The notes beneath the pieces are model-generated. The model saw only the letters and a list, made by a program, of their open reading frames with translations, made no database searches and was not told where the DNA came from. From contig NZ_MAHX01000013.1 in NCBI RefSeq assembly GCF_002023715.1, positions 248,001 to 312,000 on the forward strand: a DNA stretch of 64,000 nucleotides, written 5' to 3'. Below, piece after piece: positions 7,163-14,682 of the stretch (position 1 is its first letter; each line of letters starts with the position of its first letter). Source of the DNA: Elizabethkingia occulta. Its GTDB lineage: Bacteria; Bacteroidota; Bacteroidia; Flavobacteriales; Weeksellaceae. The position numbers and the translations under genes are program-made.

Positions 7163-8002
7163 ATGAACTGTGAAGAAATAAAAAAGAATATCGGAATCAA
7201 AAGGGTTTTGGAATCCTTCAATCTGTTTCCGACAAAGGAGAACCTTCGGACAGCTTTCTATTTTGCATTGGATCGGGAAGAAAAAACGCCCAGTCTTTCT
7301 GTCGATTTTATGAAAAATAGAGCATTTGACTTTGGAACAGGGAAGAGCTATGATGTAATCTCAATTGTCCAGGCTATCAATAAATGCTCAGTGTCTGATG
7401 CCTTAAAATATCTTGAAAGGCTGGATTTTACACAATGTAAAATTGAAGAGAAAGAAAAAGAAACTCAAGGGACAAGGACCTATGAAATCTCTAAAATACA
7501 AGAGATTATTCACCCCGCTTTAGTCAGGTATTTGAAAGAGAGAAATGTTTATGAGCAGAGACACTTAGTAAAGGAAATTCATTTTCGGTTAAAATCGAAA
7601 AATTATTTTGCAGTCGGTTTTACCAATGATTCCGGAGGGATTGAAATCAGAAATCAGTACTTTAAAATCTGCCTGGGGGATAAAGATGTAACAATGATTA
7701 AGAATAACGCCAATGATATTGCTGTATTTGAAGGCTTCTTTGATTTTCTGACTTATATGAATATGAAAAATAAAGACAGTCATCTTTCAGATTATCTTAT
7801 CTTAAATTCTACAGCAATGCTTTTTAAAATTGAAAAAAAGTTAAGTGAGTATCATAAAATTTCACTTTTCCTTGATAATGATGCTAACGGAAAACAGATC
7901 ACGGAAAAAATAATAATGAAATATGAAAATGCAGAAGACTGCTCTCTAATTTACAGTGATTTTAAGGATCTTAATGAGTGGTTTTGCCAAAAAGAATATT
8001 GA
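7163..8002 (+). CDS. Toprim primase-like protein
   Basis: About 279 residues. The N-terminal domain (EEKTPSLSVDFMKNRAFDFG, TGKSYDVISIVQ) aligns by eye with the DnaG/CHC2 zinc-finger fold, but the zinc-binding cysteines are absent (FGTGK where the family has F-x-C). The C-terminal Toprim domain has the conserved acidic residues: E in AVFEGFFDFLTY and the D-x-D in LFLDNDANGK. It could prime element DNA after conjugative entry or during replication. A TTG at 7151 is in frame upstream, but the ATG at 7163 (MNCEEIKK) is the more likely start. It lies directly downstream of the iterons. Confidence 0.75.
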   Translation: MNCEEIKKNIGIKRVLESFNLFPTKENLRTAFYFALDREEKTPSLSVDFMKNRAFDFGTGKSYDVISIVQAINKCSVSDALKYLERLDFTQCKIEEKEKETQGTRTYEISKIQEIIHPALVRYLKERNVYEQRHLVKEIHFRLKSKNYFAVGFTNDSGGIEIRNQYFKICLGDKDVTMIKNNANDIAVFEGFFDFLTYMNMKNKDSHLSDYLILNSTAMLFKIEKKLSEYHKISLFLDNDANGKQITEKIIMKYENAEDCSLIYSDFKDLNEWFCQKEY

Positions 8003-8040
8003 ATCATTCATTTAAGAATGCCCAAGTGTATATCAAAAAT

Positions 8041-8070
8041 AAAGCTCCCAAAATTTTTTCGGGAGCTTTT
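8041..8070. terminator. Bidirectional hairpin terminator
   Basis: AAAGCTCCC (8041-8049) pairs with GGGAGCTTT (8061-8069) around an 11-base A/T loop. It lies between the convergent Toprim gene (ends 8002, +) and histone-like gene (ends 8073, -). T-rich sequence follows on both strands, so it can serve both genes. Confidence 0.8.
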
Positions 8071-8072
8071 AA

Positions 8073-8249
8073 CTATTTCTTACTTTCTTCAACAGAAATT
8101 TTTCTAAAATCCTTTAAAAGTTTACTTAATTCCAAAGCTGCTTTTCTAGCCCTCATTCCGGCTGCCTTATTTCCTTTTTCAGACTGAAGATCTGAATCCG
8201 CTTTAAAAGTTTCGAATTCTGCATTGATTTTTTCTAATAGTTCTTTCAT
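8073..8249 (-). CDS. Histone H1-like DNA-binding protein, 58 aa
   Basis: Read leftward from an ATG at 8249, this 58-aa basic protein starts MKELLEKINAEFETFKADSD, continues EKGNKAAGMRARKAALELSK and ends in a lysine-rich tail. The K-G-N-K-A-A-G-x-R-A-R-K-A segment is the hallmark of the short histone H1/Hc1-like proteins of Bacteroidota, which are chromosomal nucleoid proteins of about this length. It has its own promoter (8272-8301) and a shared terminator (8041-8070). On a conjugative element it may dampen host transcription effects or compact element DNA. Confidence 0.88.
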   Translation of the reverse strand: MKELLEKINAEFETFKADSDLQSEKGNKAAGMRARKAALELSKLLKDFRKISVEESKK

Positions 8250-8271
8250 AAAAGATCGTTTTTTAAGCCTG

Positions 8272-8301
8272 CAAATTTAAAATAATAGATTTTATAGGCA
8301 A
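8272..8301 (-). promoter_or_regulatory. Bacteroidota-type promoter of the histone-like gene
   Basis: On the minus strand, TAAATTTG (8279-8272) matches the Bacteroidota -7 consensus TAnnTTTG exactly. A TTG -33 element (8301-8299) lies 19 bases upstream, the usual spacing. Transcription would start at about 8265, giving a leader of about 15 bases before the ATG at 8249. Confidence 0.7.
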
Positions 8302-8405
8302 GTATTATTTAAAAATCGTTTACAGAATATCTTTCCCAAAGTAAAAACCCTATTTCAAAATTAATTATAGAAATGGGCGGTATTTATTATTGATTTTCCA
8401 TATTT

Positions 8406-8720
8406 CCGTTGATGACACAACGTTGCTCAATTTAAGTTTTGCCTGAGATTCTGGCTTTTTTACTATTGCAAATGTAGTACAGCGTCAGGCACTCAAAAAA
8501 ATCTTTTTGGGTTTCTACAAAAATTCTTTTCGCTTCACTCCAATAATTTTTCCAGACACTCCTAAATCCTGCGGACAAAAAGATTTCGGAGCCTCCATTT
8601 CAATGCTTTCAATTCCGGTTTTGAGTGCCTGATACTATACTATGATCATGGGCAAAGAAAAAAGCCGGAACCTCAGTTAAACCAATCAATTAGATCGCAG
8701 ACGTTCTTTGACATCAACGG
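8406..8720. repeat. Nested inverted-repeat region upstream of ssb
   Basis: At least four pairs of inverted arms are nested around one centre. CCGTTGATG near 8406 pairs with CATCAACGG ending at 8720. CTGAGATTCTGGCTTTTTT (8443-8461) pairs imperfectly with 8657-8675. TCAGGCACTCAAAA (8485-8498) pairs perfectly with 8619-8632. AAATCTTTTTG near 8500 pairs with CAAAAAGATTT near 8575. No convincing gene lies in 8250-8843. A folded single-strand structure, such as a single-strand origin or primosome site, is possible. Confidence 0.65.
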
Positions 8721-8843
8721 AGAAATAAATAAAAACAAGGATAAATACTGCCTTTTCTATTTAGAATAAAGAATTAGAAAAGCCAAGTTTCCTCGATACC
8801 CAATCAATTAACCTAGAAATCTCAACAATTAAAACAAAATATT

Positions 8844-9242
8844 ATGAACACAATTATCGGTAGAATTACCAAAAACGCAGAAATCAACATATTGAAAAAC
8901 GACAGACAGGTTGTGAACTTTTCAGTAGCCATCAATGACAGCTACAGGACCAAACAGGGAGAGCGCAGGGATCTAACTACCTATTATAGTTGTTCCTACT
9001 GGGTAAGTTCAAATGTAGCCAAAATCCTTACTAAAGGGACTTTGGTAGAGTTATCAGGAAGAATAAGCTCAAGTGCATGGATAGGCAAAGACGGAGAAAT
9101 CCGTTCAGGGCTGAATTTTCATACATCAACAATTAAGCTTCATAGCAGTGGTAAAAATTTTGAAAGTGAGCCGAAACAAAATACAGGGGAGGAAACAATC
9201 CATCCTTTTGCAGGCGATACAGATGATGATCTACCATTTTAA
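8844..9242 (+). CDS. ssb: Single-stranded DNA-binding protein
   Basis: A 132-aa SSB. The OB fold starts MNTIIGRITKNAEINILKN and contains NFSVAINDSYRTKQGERRD and VELSGRISSSAWIGKDGEIR. The tail is acidic and ends DDDLPF, the conserved peptide that recruits replication and repair proteins. It lacks the long Gly/Gln linker of large chromosomal SSBs, as is common for element-encoded copies. It probably coats single-stranded DNA during element replication and conjugative entry. It is the first gene of the rightward PRTRC block. Confidence 0.92.
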   Translation: MNTIIGRITKNAEINILKNDRQVVNFSVAINDSYRTKQGERRDLTTYYSCSYWVSSNVAKILTKGTLVELSGRISSSAWIGKDGEIRSGLNFHTSTIKLHSSGKNFESEPKQNTGEETIHPFAGDTDDDLPF

Positions 9243-9275
9243 TGTTTACCTCAATATTAATTAAAAAAAGCATTT

Positions 9276-9485
9276 ATGGAATCACAATATAATTTTCAAA
9301 TGAAATCCTGTAGTGACCGAAAAGAATGGGAGCAGGTAAAAGTATACCTAGAAATCCATTGTAACAGGACAACAGCGGTACATTATGCAAGAAGCTTATC
9401 AAAGAAATTCGACATGGAAATAAGAATGACACAGGGAACTGATCCCTTCAAAAGTAGCGGAACATACATCTATGAAAAATCCTGA
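9276..9485 (+). CDS. Small hypothetical protein, 69 aa
   Basis: A 69-aa protein between ssb and the PRTRC genes. It contains HYARSLSKKFDMEIRMTQG and two cysteines, with no membrane segment or known motif. The gene ends 2 bases before the next ATG, consistent with one transcript. I do not recognise a family; the location suggests an accessory role in replication or maintenance. Confidence 0.65.
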   Translation: MESQYNFQMKSCSDRKEWEQVKVYLEIHCNRTTAVHYARSLSKKFDMEIRMTQGTDPFKSSGTYIYEKS

Positions 9486-9487
9486 TT

Positions 9488-9685
9488 ATGAAAACACCAT
9501 CAAGAACCGAAGCTAATAAGTTAGCAAAGGCATATAGTAATAATAAAGATTACATGGGTATGCCTGTGTATATCATTTATTGTAGCAGGTCAGAAAATTA
9601 CTATGTAGATACCAACGGTTTAATACGGCTTTGGGAAATTCTCATAGGCTACTATATCAATGGAGTTTTTACTCCTGAAAAATAA
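9488..9685 (+). CDS. Small hypothetical protein, 65 aa
   Basis: A 65-aa protein (MKTPSRTEANKLAKAYSNNK at the start) rich in tyrosine, with a single cysteine. The start is 2 bases after the preceding stop and the next gene begins 26 bases downstream, so it is part of the ssb-PRTRC transcript. No known domain is visible. Confidence 0.65.
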   Translation: MKTPSRTEANKLAKAYSNNKDYMGMPVYIIYCSRSENYYVDTNGLIRLWEILIGYYINGVFTPEK

Positions 9686-9711
9686 TCACTCATAATATAA
9701 AAAAATAAAGA

Positions 9712-10170
9712 ATGAAACGATCAGATAAACCAACATCATATTTAATGATAAAAGCCAACACCAACAGCGAATGGGACTGTTGTGATTTTGCCATCATTGC
9801 TCTTTCTGAGGACTGGAAACAAGAACAACAAAAACGGATTGATAAAATTAAACCCTTTTCTAAAGACTATATGCTTCTTTCGATGATGTACTCAGATGCA
9901 TCTATTACATTTTATAAAGATGATGATAAGATATGCCCCGATTCCACAGAGTTATTGGAAGGTAGAATATGGTCTTTTGTGAAACTGGACGAAGAAGCAC
10001 TTACAGAATTATCCATACCTGAAAACAAGCTTACTTCCCATACACTCCACATATTTAAAAGTGGATATGCCTTGTATCAGACTTATGGTAAACACACGGG
10101 TGAAGATTTCTGGACAGAAGATTTTCCACTCGAAGAACTTATAAAATACTCTATCACACTTACAAATTAA
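9712..10170 (+). CDS. Hypothetical protein in PRTRC block, 152 aa
   Basis: A 152-aa soluble acidic protein with several aromatic patches (EWDCCDFAIIALSEDWKQEQ, RIWSFVKLDEEALTEL). It has no signal peptide, membrane helix or recognised catalytic motif. It ends 6 bases before the PRTRC protein E gene and is therefore probably co-expressed with it. Similar proteins often accompany this cassette in Bacteroidota elements, but that statement is from memory. Confidence 0.65.
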   Translation: MKRSDKPTSYLMIKANTNSEWDCCDFAIIALSEDWKQEQQKRIDKIKPFSKDYMLLSMMYSDASITFYKDDDKICPDSTELLEGRIWSFVKLDEEALTELSIPENKLTSHTLHIFKSGYALYQTYGKHTGEDFWTEDFPLEELIKYSITLTN

Positions 10171-10176
10171 TAAGTT

Positions 10177-10737
10177 ATGCAAACCAATTTTTTCAGACAA
10201 CTTACAAAATTAAACCTTGTCGGAGATTTACAATTGATACTCCGACAGTCAAGTGAAAACAGTTTTGTCCTTTCTGTAATGCTCAATAATGTGCAGTGCG
10301 GTGACGAAGCTAGAAAAGCTATTCCTCCTCTTAATTTAAGGGGAACAGCAGAAGAATTAGACAACGGCTTTTTTGACAGCGTTGCTACACCATTGCAAAC
10401 AGCATCAGGATTAATGGTAGATATGGAAAATTTTATGAAGCAGTTAGAAGAAGCCAGAAAAAAATCTGCAATGGAAAAAGAAAAGACAGAGCAGGAAAAG
10501 AAGGAAAAAGAAGCCAAAGAGAAAAAATATAAGGAAGCTTTACAGAAAGCCGAAGATCTTGAAAAAGAGGGGAAATATAAAGAAGCGTGGTCAGCATTGC
10601 CAAAAGCTTCTGAATATCCTAATTACGCAGAAATTATTCGTAAGAAACAGGATGAGTATGAACGGCATTTTGCGCCAAGTCTGTTTCATACAGAAAGTGT
10701 GGGAAATACTGAACAACAATCAAATTGTCAACTCTAA
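10177..10737 (+). CDS. PRTRC system protein E
   Basis: A 186-aa protein. The N-terminal 90 residues form a compact domain (MQTNFFRQLTKLNLVGDLQL, IRQSSENSFVLSVML-type β-strands, PPLNLRGTAEELDNGFF) typical of PRTRC protein E. A long charged coiled coil follows, rich in K and E (about residues 90-150, KEKTEQEKKEKEAKEKKYK). PRTRC (ParB-related, ThiF-related cassette) genes are found mainly on plasmids; their molecular role is unknown. Gene order E-C-F-B-ThiF here is the usual one. Confidence 0.85.
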   Translation: MQTNFFRQLTKLNLVGDLQLILRQSSENSFVLSVMLNNVQCGDEARKAIPPLNLRGTAEELDNGFFDSVATPLQTASGLMVDMENFMKQLEEARKKSAMEKEKTEQEKKEKEAKEKKYKEALQKAEDLEKEGKYKEAWSALPKASEYPNYAEIIRKKQDEYERHFAPSLFHTESVGNTEQQSNCQL

Positions 10738-10748
10738 AATCAACAATT

Positions 10749-10967
10749 ATGTTATTAGCAACCCAATTACAAAGAATCTTTATCCTCATAGATAACGGAC
10801 AGGAGATTCGATTAACAGACCCTGAACCTAAATGGAGCGTGGAAGTTGTCATGAACTTTTATGCAAATACCTATCCAATATTAACTACATCAAAGGTATC
10901 AGCACCAAAAATCAAAGATGATGCGGTGGAATACCGATTTGAAAGTGTGATGGGGACGAAAGGATAA
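10749..10967 (+). CDS. PRTRC system protein C
   Basis: A 72-aa protein starting MLLATQLQRIFILIDNGQEI, followed by RLTDPEPKW, NFYANTYPILTT and a C-terminal VMGTKG. These are the conserved features of PRTRC protein C. An in-frame ATG at 10725 would add eight residues (MSTLKSTI) and overlap gene E, but family members begin at MLLA, so 10749 is chosen. The function is unknown. Confidence 0.88.
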   Translation: MLLATQLQRIFILIDNGQEIRLTDPEPKWSVEVVMNFYANTYPILTTSKVSAPKIKDDAVEYRFESVMGTKG

Positions 10968-11043
10968 AAAATCATCATAAGAGGTAATTAGTCCCATTAT
11001 TGGTGTTAATCACCATTAATCAATAATCAATAACAAAATAAAA

Positions 11044-12219
11044 ATGAATGAAACGAAAAATAATATCGGGAATTATTCTGCCACCCGCAGAAAAAAAGCA
11101 AAAACAACTACACCGACAACTTATGGAATTTGTAGAATGGATGAAGTGGGAAAAAGACAGTTCGGAAATAAGGAAAGACAAGCGGAGATCGGTTCCGGTA
11201 TCGGAACTTCCCATGCTTTTCTGAAAACCTGTTTTATGCCAAAACTAAAAGAAGATAAAATATTTTCTTGGGAAAACAAAGTACATATAACTAAAATAGA
11301 AAGGGGGTTTTATAAATCCCTTTCTCTATTAACTAAGCATTACGGTATTAGTCTATTGTCTACACATGATTTTAATTATCCTTATAATATTAGCCTTTGT
11401 CTTTGGGATATTCAAAAGCAGTTGAAAAGTAAAGTCCAAAATTGTGAAAGTATCCGTTTGATAGAAAAAGAGGATGAAATTTTTTTTGCGGCTGAGGAGC
11501 GTTATAATACAGGAGCAACACTTTATTACATTCCTGTTATACCACTTTACCAGATGCTTAGAAATAAGAATAGAAAGAAAACAGGGCTTCTACTCTTATC
11601 AGTTTGCACCTATCTCTATAAAATAGCTGATATTCCATACTATAGACAGGAAGATTCTTATCTCTATTGGATATACGAAATGCTTACAGAGTGGCTTGAA
11701 CAGGATGAAGAAGTGGATGATAATCATATCAGTAAAAAAGAGCTTCAAAAAGCTGAGATTATTGGGGATATTATGGAACAAAAGATAGCCTGCAAAGAAA
11801 ATCTACTCTTTTTTGAAAAGCGTTTGAAGCAGTTTAAGCCGAAAGACAATTTTGACAAAGAATGCTTTCTACTGGCTGAAAAAACCTTTAAACTTTACGG
11901 AGAATATGCTGAAGCAAGTGTTTTTAGAAATACATACTATAATAATGTGGTAAGACCTGAAGAAGCGGACAACGATGAGTATTATAATGAGGAGAAGGTC
12001 ATTACAATGGATAAATACATTTCTTTTTTTGCAGAGAGTGATGGGCTTATTTATGACAATCTTATGGATTGTGTTAATAACGAATTTAATGAATACGGGG
12101 AAGCGCAGGAACCGATGATTTTTAAAACTTTTGACGGAAGTAATGTCACGGATGAAAATCTTGATTTTGAGAGTAGGTTATTTGGAATTTTAAATGAATT
12201 ATGCAGACTGCTTAACTAA
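11044..12219 (+). CDS. PRTRC system protein F-like
   Basis: A 391-aa mostly helical protein that occupies the position of PRTRC protein F in Bacteroidota cassettes. A basic leader (RRKKAKTTTPTT) is followed by a region with PVIPLYQMLRNKNRKKTGLL and a C-terminal acidic part (ESDGLIYDNLMDCVNNEFNE). No catalytic motif is visible. The gene starts 76 bases after protein C and is separated by 38 bases from protein B. Assignment leans on gene order and length. Confidence 0.75.
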   Translation: MNETKNNIGNYSATRRKKAKTTTPTTYGICRMDEVGKRQFGNKERQAEIGSGIGTSHAFLKTCFMPKLKEDKIFSWENKVHITKIERGFYKSLSLLTKHYGISLLSTHDFNYPYNISLCLWDIQKQLKSKVQNCESIRLIEKEDEIFFAAEERYNTGATLYYIPVIPLYQMLRNKNRKKTGLLLLSVCTYLYKIADIPYYRQEDSYLYWIYEMLTEWLEQDEEVDDNHISKKELQKAEIIGDIMEQKIACKENLLFFEKRLKQFKPKDNFDKECFLLAEKTFKLYGEYAEASVFRNTYYNNVVRPEEADNDEYYNEEKVITMDKYISFFAESDGLIYDNLMDCVNNEFNEYGEAQEPMIFKTFDGSNVTDENLDFESRLFGILNELCRLLN

Positions 12220-12257
12220 CCTATTATATTGAATAAATAATAAATCACAGAAAAGCT

Positions 12258-12998
12258 ATGAGAAATACTATAAATGAAAACAAGGAAATTGATATTACCC
12301 GTAATTTTGGTACGTTATATCATCCTAAATCGGCATTACTGATCTATCAGACAGAAGGACATCATTCCGATATGTATGTAGAGCATTTTGATATTGATAG
12401 TAATGGAAATCCTATAAATGCCCACCCCTTAACCGTAAGGGAAGCACAACGACTAGCTAAAACACTTACCATCCATAATAAAAAAGACAAAGATTTTTTA
12501 AAACCAAGTGGTATTATTTCTCCAAATGTGCTTTTTATTGATGGTGCTGAAAACGGAAAAGTAATTTGGTACACTAAAGCACAGGAAAGACAAATGTTCT
12601 TTACAGAAAGATTGTCTATCCCAAGTGGGGTAGCAAAAGTACCTGCATTATTGTGGTGTGCCAATAAGCAGACAATAAAAATATTTGCACTTAAAACCGA
12701 CAAACGTCCTACTGAAAAAACAGCACTTTTCCACGCTCCGTTTTTTAATGTGTATGAAACAGGTAGTGTATGCATGGGGTCAGTTGATATTAATATTAAA
12801 AATTCTGCCTCGCTGGAAGAGTTTATGAAGAAATGGGAAGAATATTTTTTCAATTCTTATTTCAGCCACCTGATTGGAAGTCATAATCCAGTAAAAGGGA
12901 ACTGTGTGAATCTGTGGAAAAAGCACATGGAAACAAAAGAAGTTTTTCCGATAGAAGTATTAATCAATTCAAATATAACTTTAAAACATCTAATCTAA
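12258..12998 (+). CDS. PRTRC system protein B
   Basis: A 246-aa protein with the hallmarks of PRTRC protein B: HPKSALLIYQTEGHHSDMYV, HPLTVREAQRLAKTL, the central KVPALLWCANKQTIKIFALK and the C-terminal HAPFFNVYETGSVCMGSVDI. No enzyme motif is recognised. It is followed after 6 bases by the ThiF-like gene, with which it probably acts. Confidence 0.85.
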   Translation: MRNTINENKEIDITRNFGTLYHPKSALLIYQTEGHHSDMYVEHFDIDSNGNPINAHPLTVREAQRLAKTLTIHNKKDKDFLKPSGIISPNVLFIDGAENGKVIWYTKAQERQMFFTERLSIPSGVAKVPALLWCANKQTIKIFALKTDKRPTEKTALFHAPFFNVYETGSVCMGSVDINIKNSASLEEFMKKWEEYFFNSYFSHLIGSHNPVKGNCVNLWKKHMETKEVFPIEVLINSNITLKHLI

Positions 12999-13004
12999 AT
13001 AATA

Positions 13005-13817
13005 ATGAAAGCTATAGAAAAATTAAAAGTCCATTTTACAGATGAAAGCCTTATATACCCTACGAATCCTGTAACGGTAAATCTTATAGGAGCAGGAGGT
13101 ACAGGTTCAAAAATGCTGACAGCATTAATGGAAATGAACCATTCTTTAATTGAATTGGGGCACGCAGGATTACTAGTGCGGTTGTGGGATGATGATATTA
13201 TCACCCATGCAAATGAAGGGAGACAGCGTTTTGCACAGTGTGAAGTGGGTTTGCCAAAAGCAGTAGCTCTTATAAATAGGGCAAATCGTTGGTCGGGTAC
13301 GAATTGGAAGGCAGAAGTCAGAAAGTTTGAGAGAGATTCTTTAGGCAGAATTCAGGAGAATATGCAGTCCTCAATTTATATATCATGTACTGATAATGTA
13401 AAATCCCGATTTGAAATAGCAGATATTCTGGATGAATTAAAAGGAAGGAGAAGAATGTACAGAAACAGTCCAAAATATTGGATTGACACAGGTAATAACT
13501 TAAATTTAGGTCAGGCATTGCTTGCCACGATTGGTGATATTTCCCAACCTGATTCTGAAAAATACGAAACAGTATCACATCTGCCGTATGTTACACAGGA
13601 ATTTGAAGAACTATTACGTCAGTCAGAAATAGGGGAGGGTATACCAAGCTGTTCCCTTGCAGAAGCACTAGAGAAGCAGGATTTGTTTATCAACTCAACT
13701 CTGGCACAAATGGGTAGTTCCCTGCTTTGGAATTTATTCCGAAATGGGTTAACCGAAAACAGGGGATTTTTCCTAAATCTTAAGAACTTTCATTCCCAAC
13801 CTATAAAGGTTGCATAA
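13005..13817 (+). CDS. PRTRC system ThiF-family protein
   Basis: A 270-aa E1-like protein. The nucleotide-binding Rossmann segment is at residues ~24-40 (VNLIGAGGTGSKMLTALMEM; G-x-G-x-x-G), followed by LWDDDIITHANEGRQRF with the conserved D and N-x-x-R-Q of ThiF/MoeB adenylating enzymes. SCTDNVKSRFEIADIL continues the fold. The CxxC zinc motifs of ThiF/MoeB are not evident and no clear catalytic cysteine loop is seen. ThiF enzymes adenylate the C-terminus of ubiquitin-like proteins; the partner here is unknown. Last gene of the cassette; no ParB-related member was found. Confidence 0.88.
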   Translation: MKAIEKLKVHFTDESLIYPTNPVTVNLIGAGGTGSKMLTALMEMNHSLIELGHAGLLVRLWDDDIITHANEGRQRFAQCEVGLPKAVALINRANRWSGTNWKAEVRKFERDSLGRIQENMQSSIYISCTDNVKSRFEIADILDELKGRRRMYRNSPKYWIDTGNNLNLGQALLATIGDISQPDSEKYETVSHLPYVTQEFEELLRQSEIGEGIPSCSLAEALEKQDLFINSTLAQMGSSLLWNLFRNGLTENRGFFLNLKNFHSQPIKVA

Positions 13818-13821
13818 TTTC

Positions 13822-13847
13822 TGCCGTCTGAAAAATATCAGGCGGCA
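13822..13847. terminator. Hairpin between convergent genes
   Basis: TGCCGTCTGA (13822-13831) pairs with TCAGGCGGCA (13838-13847) with one G-T mismatch. It follows the ThiF stop codon by four bases and faces the leftward PH-domain gene. The flanking tracts are A-rich rather than a clean T-run, so termination is likely but not certain. Confidence 0.6.
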
Positions 13848-13849
13848 AA

Positions 13850-13962
13850 AATGCATTTCCTCCCTTTGGTCGGAAACACATTTTTGCGAAAAGCGGAGCA
13901 ACCATATTATAAAAGCATATCCGTGCTTTGGCTTTCAATGCTTTTTAAAAAAGGTTGCGGGA
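13850..13962. repeat. Diverged direct repeat, left copy
   Basis: This ~110-bp stretch shares two blocks in the same order with 14571-14677: CTTTGGTCGGAAACACATTT near 13864 and TTAAAAAAGGTTGCGGG ending at 13961. The two copies flank the PH-domain gene. They could be recombination or insertion remnants, or paired regulatory leaders. Confidence 0.6.
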
Positions 13963-14003
13963 TTGATTTATAATGATTAATTGCAAATTAATAAACTATT
14001 CTT

Positions 14004-14483
14004 TCAATTTGCATGTTTTTGCGAATAGGTTAAAACGTTTCTTAACTCCATTGGATTTTCAATAGAATACAAGTGGGTTACGCCTCCGGTAGTTACAATT
14101 AAAGATCCGAAATTTAGCATCTTTCCTAAAAAACTTTGATGTACCCACATTCCTTCAAGTTTATTTAATGAAATATCGGAAAATGTTTTTCCTAATATGC
14201 CAGTGGAAAGCGTAAGATAATTGTCCGTAACATAAATTTTTGTGTTTTTATTCCGGATTACTTTAAGGATACCTTTAATAAAAAGAAAGATAAGAAATAA
14301 GGAAATGATGCCCATAAATCCGAACATAAATGCGTATCCGAGCAATAGAAAATAGAGAACACCTATAGAACCGATTGCTATAAAGATAATAGGAATAACA
14401 TAAGAAAACCAATGGATTTTGGCTTCATATTTTATAGGTTCGGAAGATGTTTTGAAATCGGTAAGTAAGTCTTCCATAATCAA
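14004..14483 (-). CDS. Bacterial PH-domain membrane protein, 159 aa
   Basis: Two adjacent membrane helices (residues ~27-75: FSYVIPIIFIAIGSIGVLYF, GFMGIISLFLIFLFIKGILK) are followed by a β-rich domain (NTKIYVTDNYLTLSTGILGK, DISLNKLEGMWVHQSFLGKM, LNFGSLIVTTGG) that matches the bPH_2/YdbT-like fold. The loop G-K-T-F-S-D-I-S-L-N-K-L-E is typical. Such proteins are inner-membrane with a cytoplasmic domain; their role is not established. It is transcribed opposite to the backbone and flanked by direct repeats, suggesting cargo. Confidence 0.8.
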   Translation of the reverse strand: MIMEDLLTDFKTSSEPIKYEAKIHWFSYVIPIIFIAIGSIGVLYFLLLGYAFMFGFMGIISLFLIFLFIKGILKVIRNKNTKIYVTDNYLTLSTGILGKTFSDISLNKLEGMWVHQSFLGKMLNFGSLIVTTGGVTHLYSIENPMELRNVLTYSQKHAN

Positions 14484-14570
14484 TTATTTATAATCCCAAT
14501 TTAGTGAAAAATAGTGAAATTAACTAAAGAAATGTCTGAAATTTAATTAAAAAAATAGGGTGATAAAAAA

Positions 14571-14677
14571 AGCACTTTCTTGCTTTGGTCGAAAACGCAT
14601 TTTTTTCGAAAATAGGAGAAACCCCATTGAAAAACAATCAGTACTCTTGCCTTGTGTTTTTAAAAGAGGTTGCGGGT
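14571..14677. repeat. Diverged direct repeat, right copy
   Basis: Second copy of the repeat at 13850-13962: CTTTGGTCGAAAACGCATTT near 14583 and TTTTAAAAGAGGTTGCGGG ending at 14676. The spacing between the two blocks is nearly the same in both copies (97 and 93 bases). It ends just downstream of the PLD-like gene's stop codon. Confidence 0.6.
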
Positions 14678-14682
14678 TTATT

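Noticed and set aside
7978-8187. + strand frame downstream of the Toprim gene
   Set aside because: It overlaps the terminator and the histone-like gene on the opposite strand, which has a family match and a promoter.
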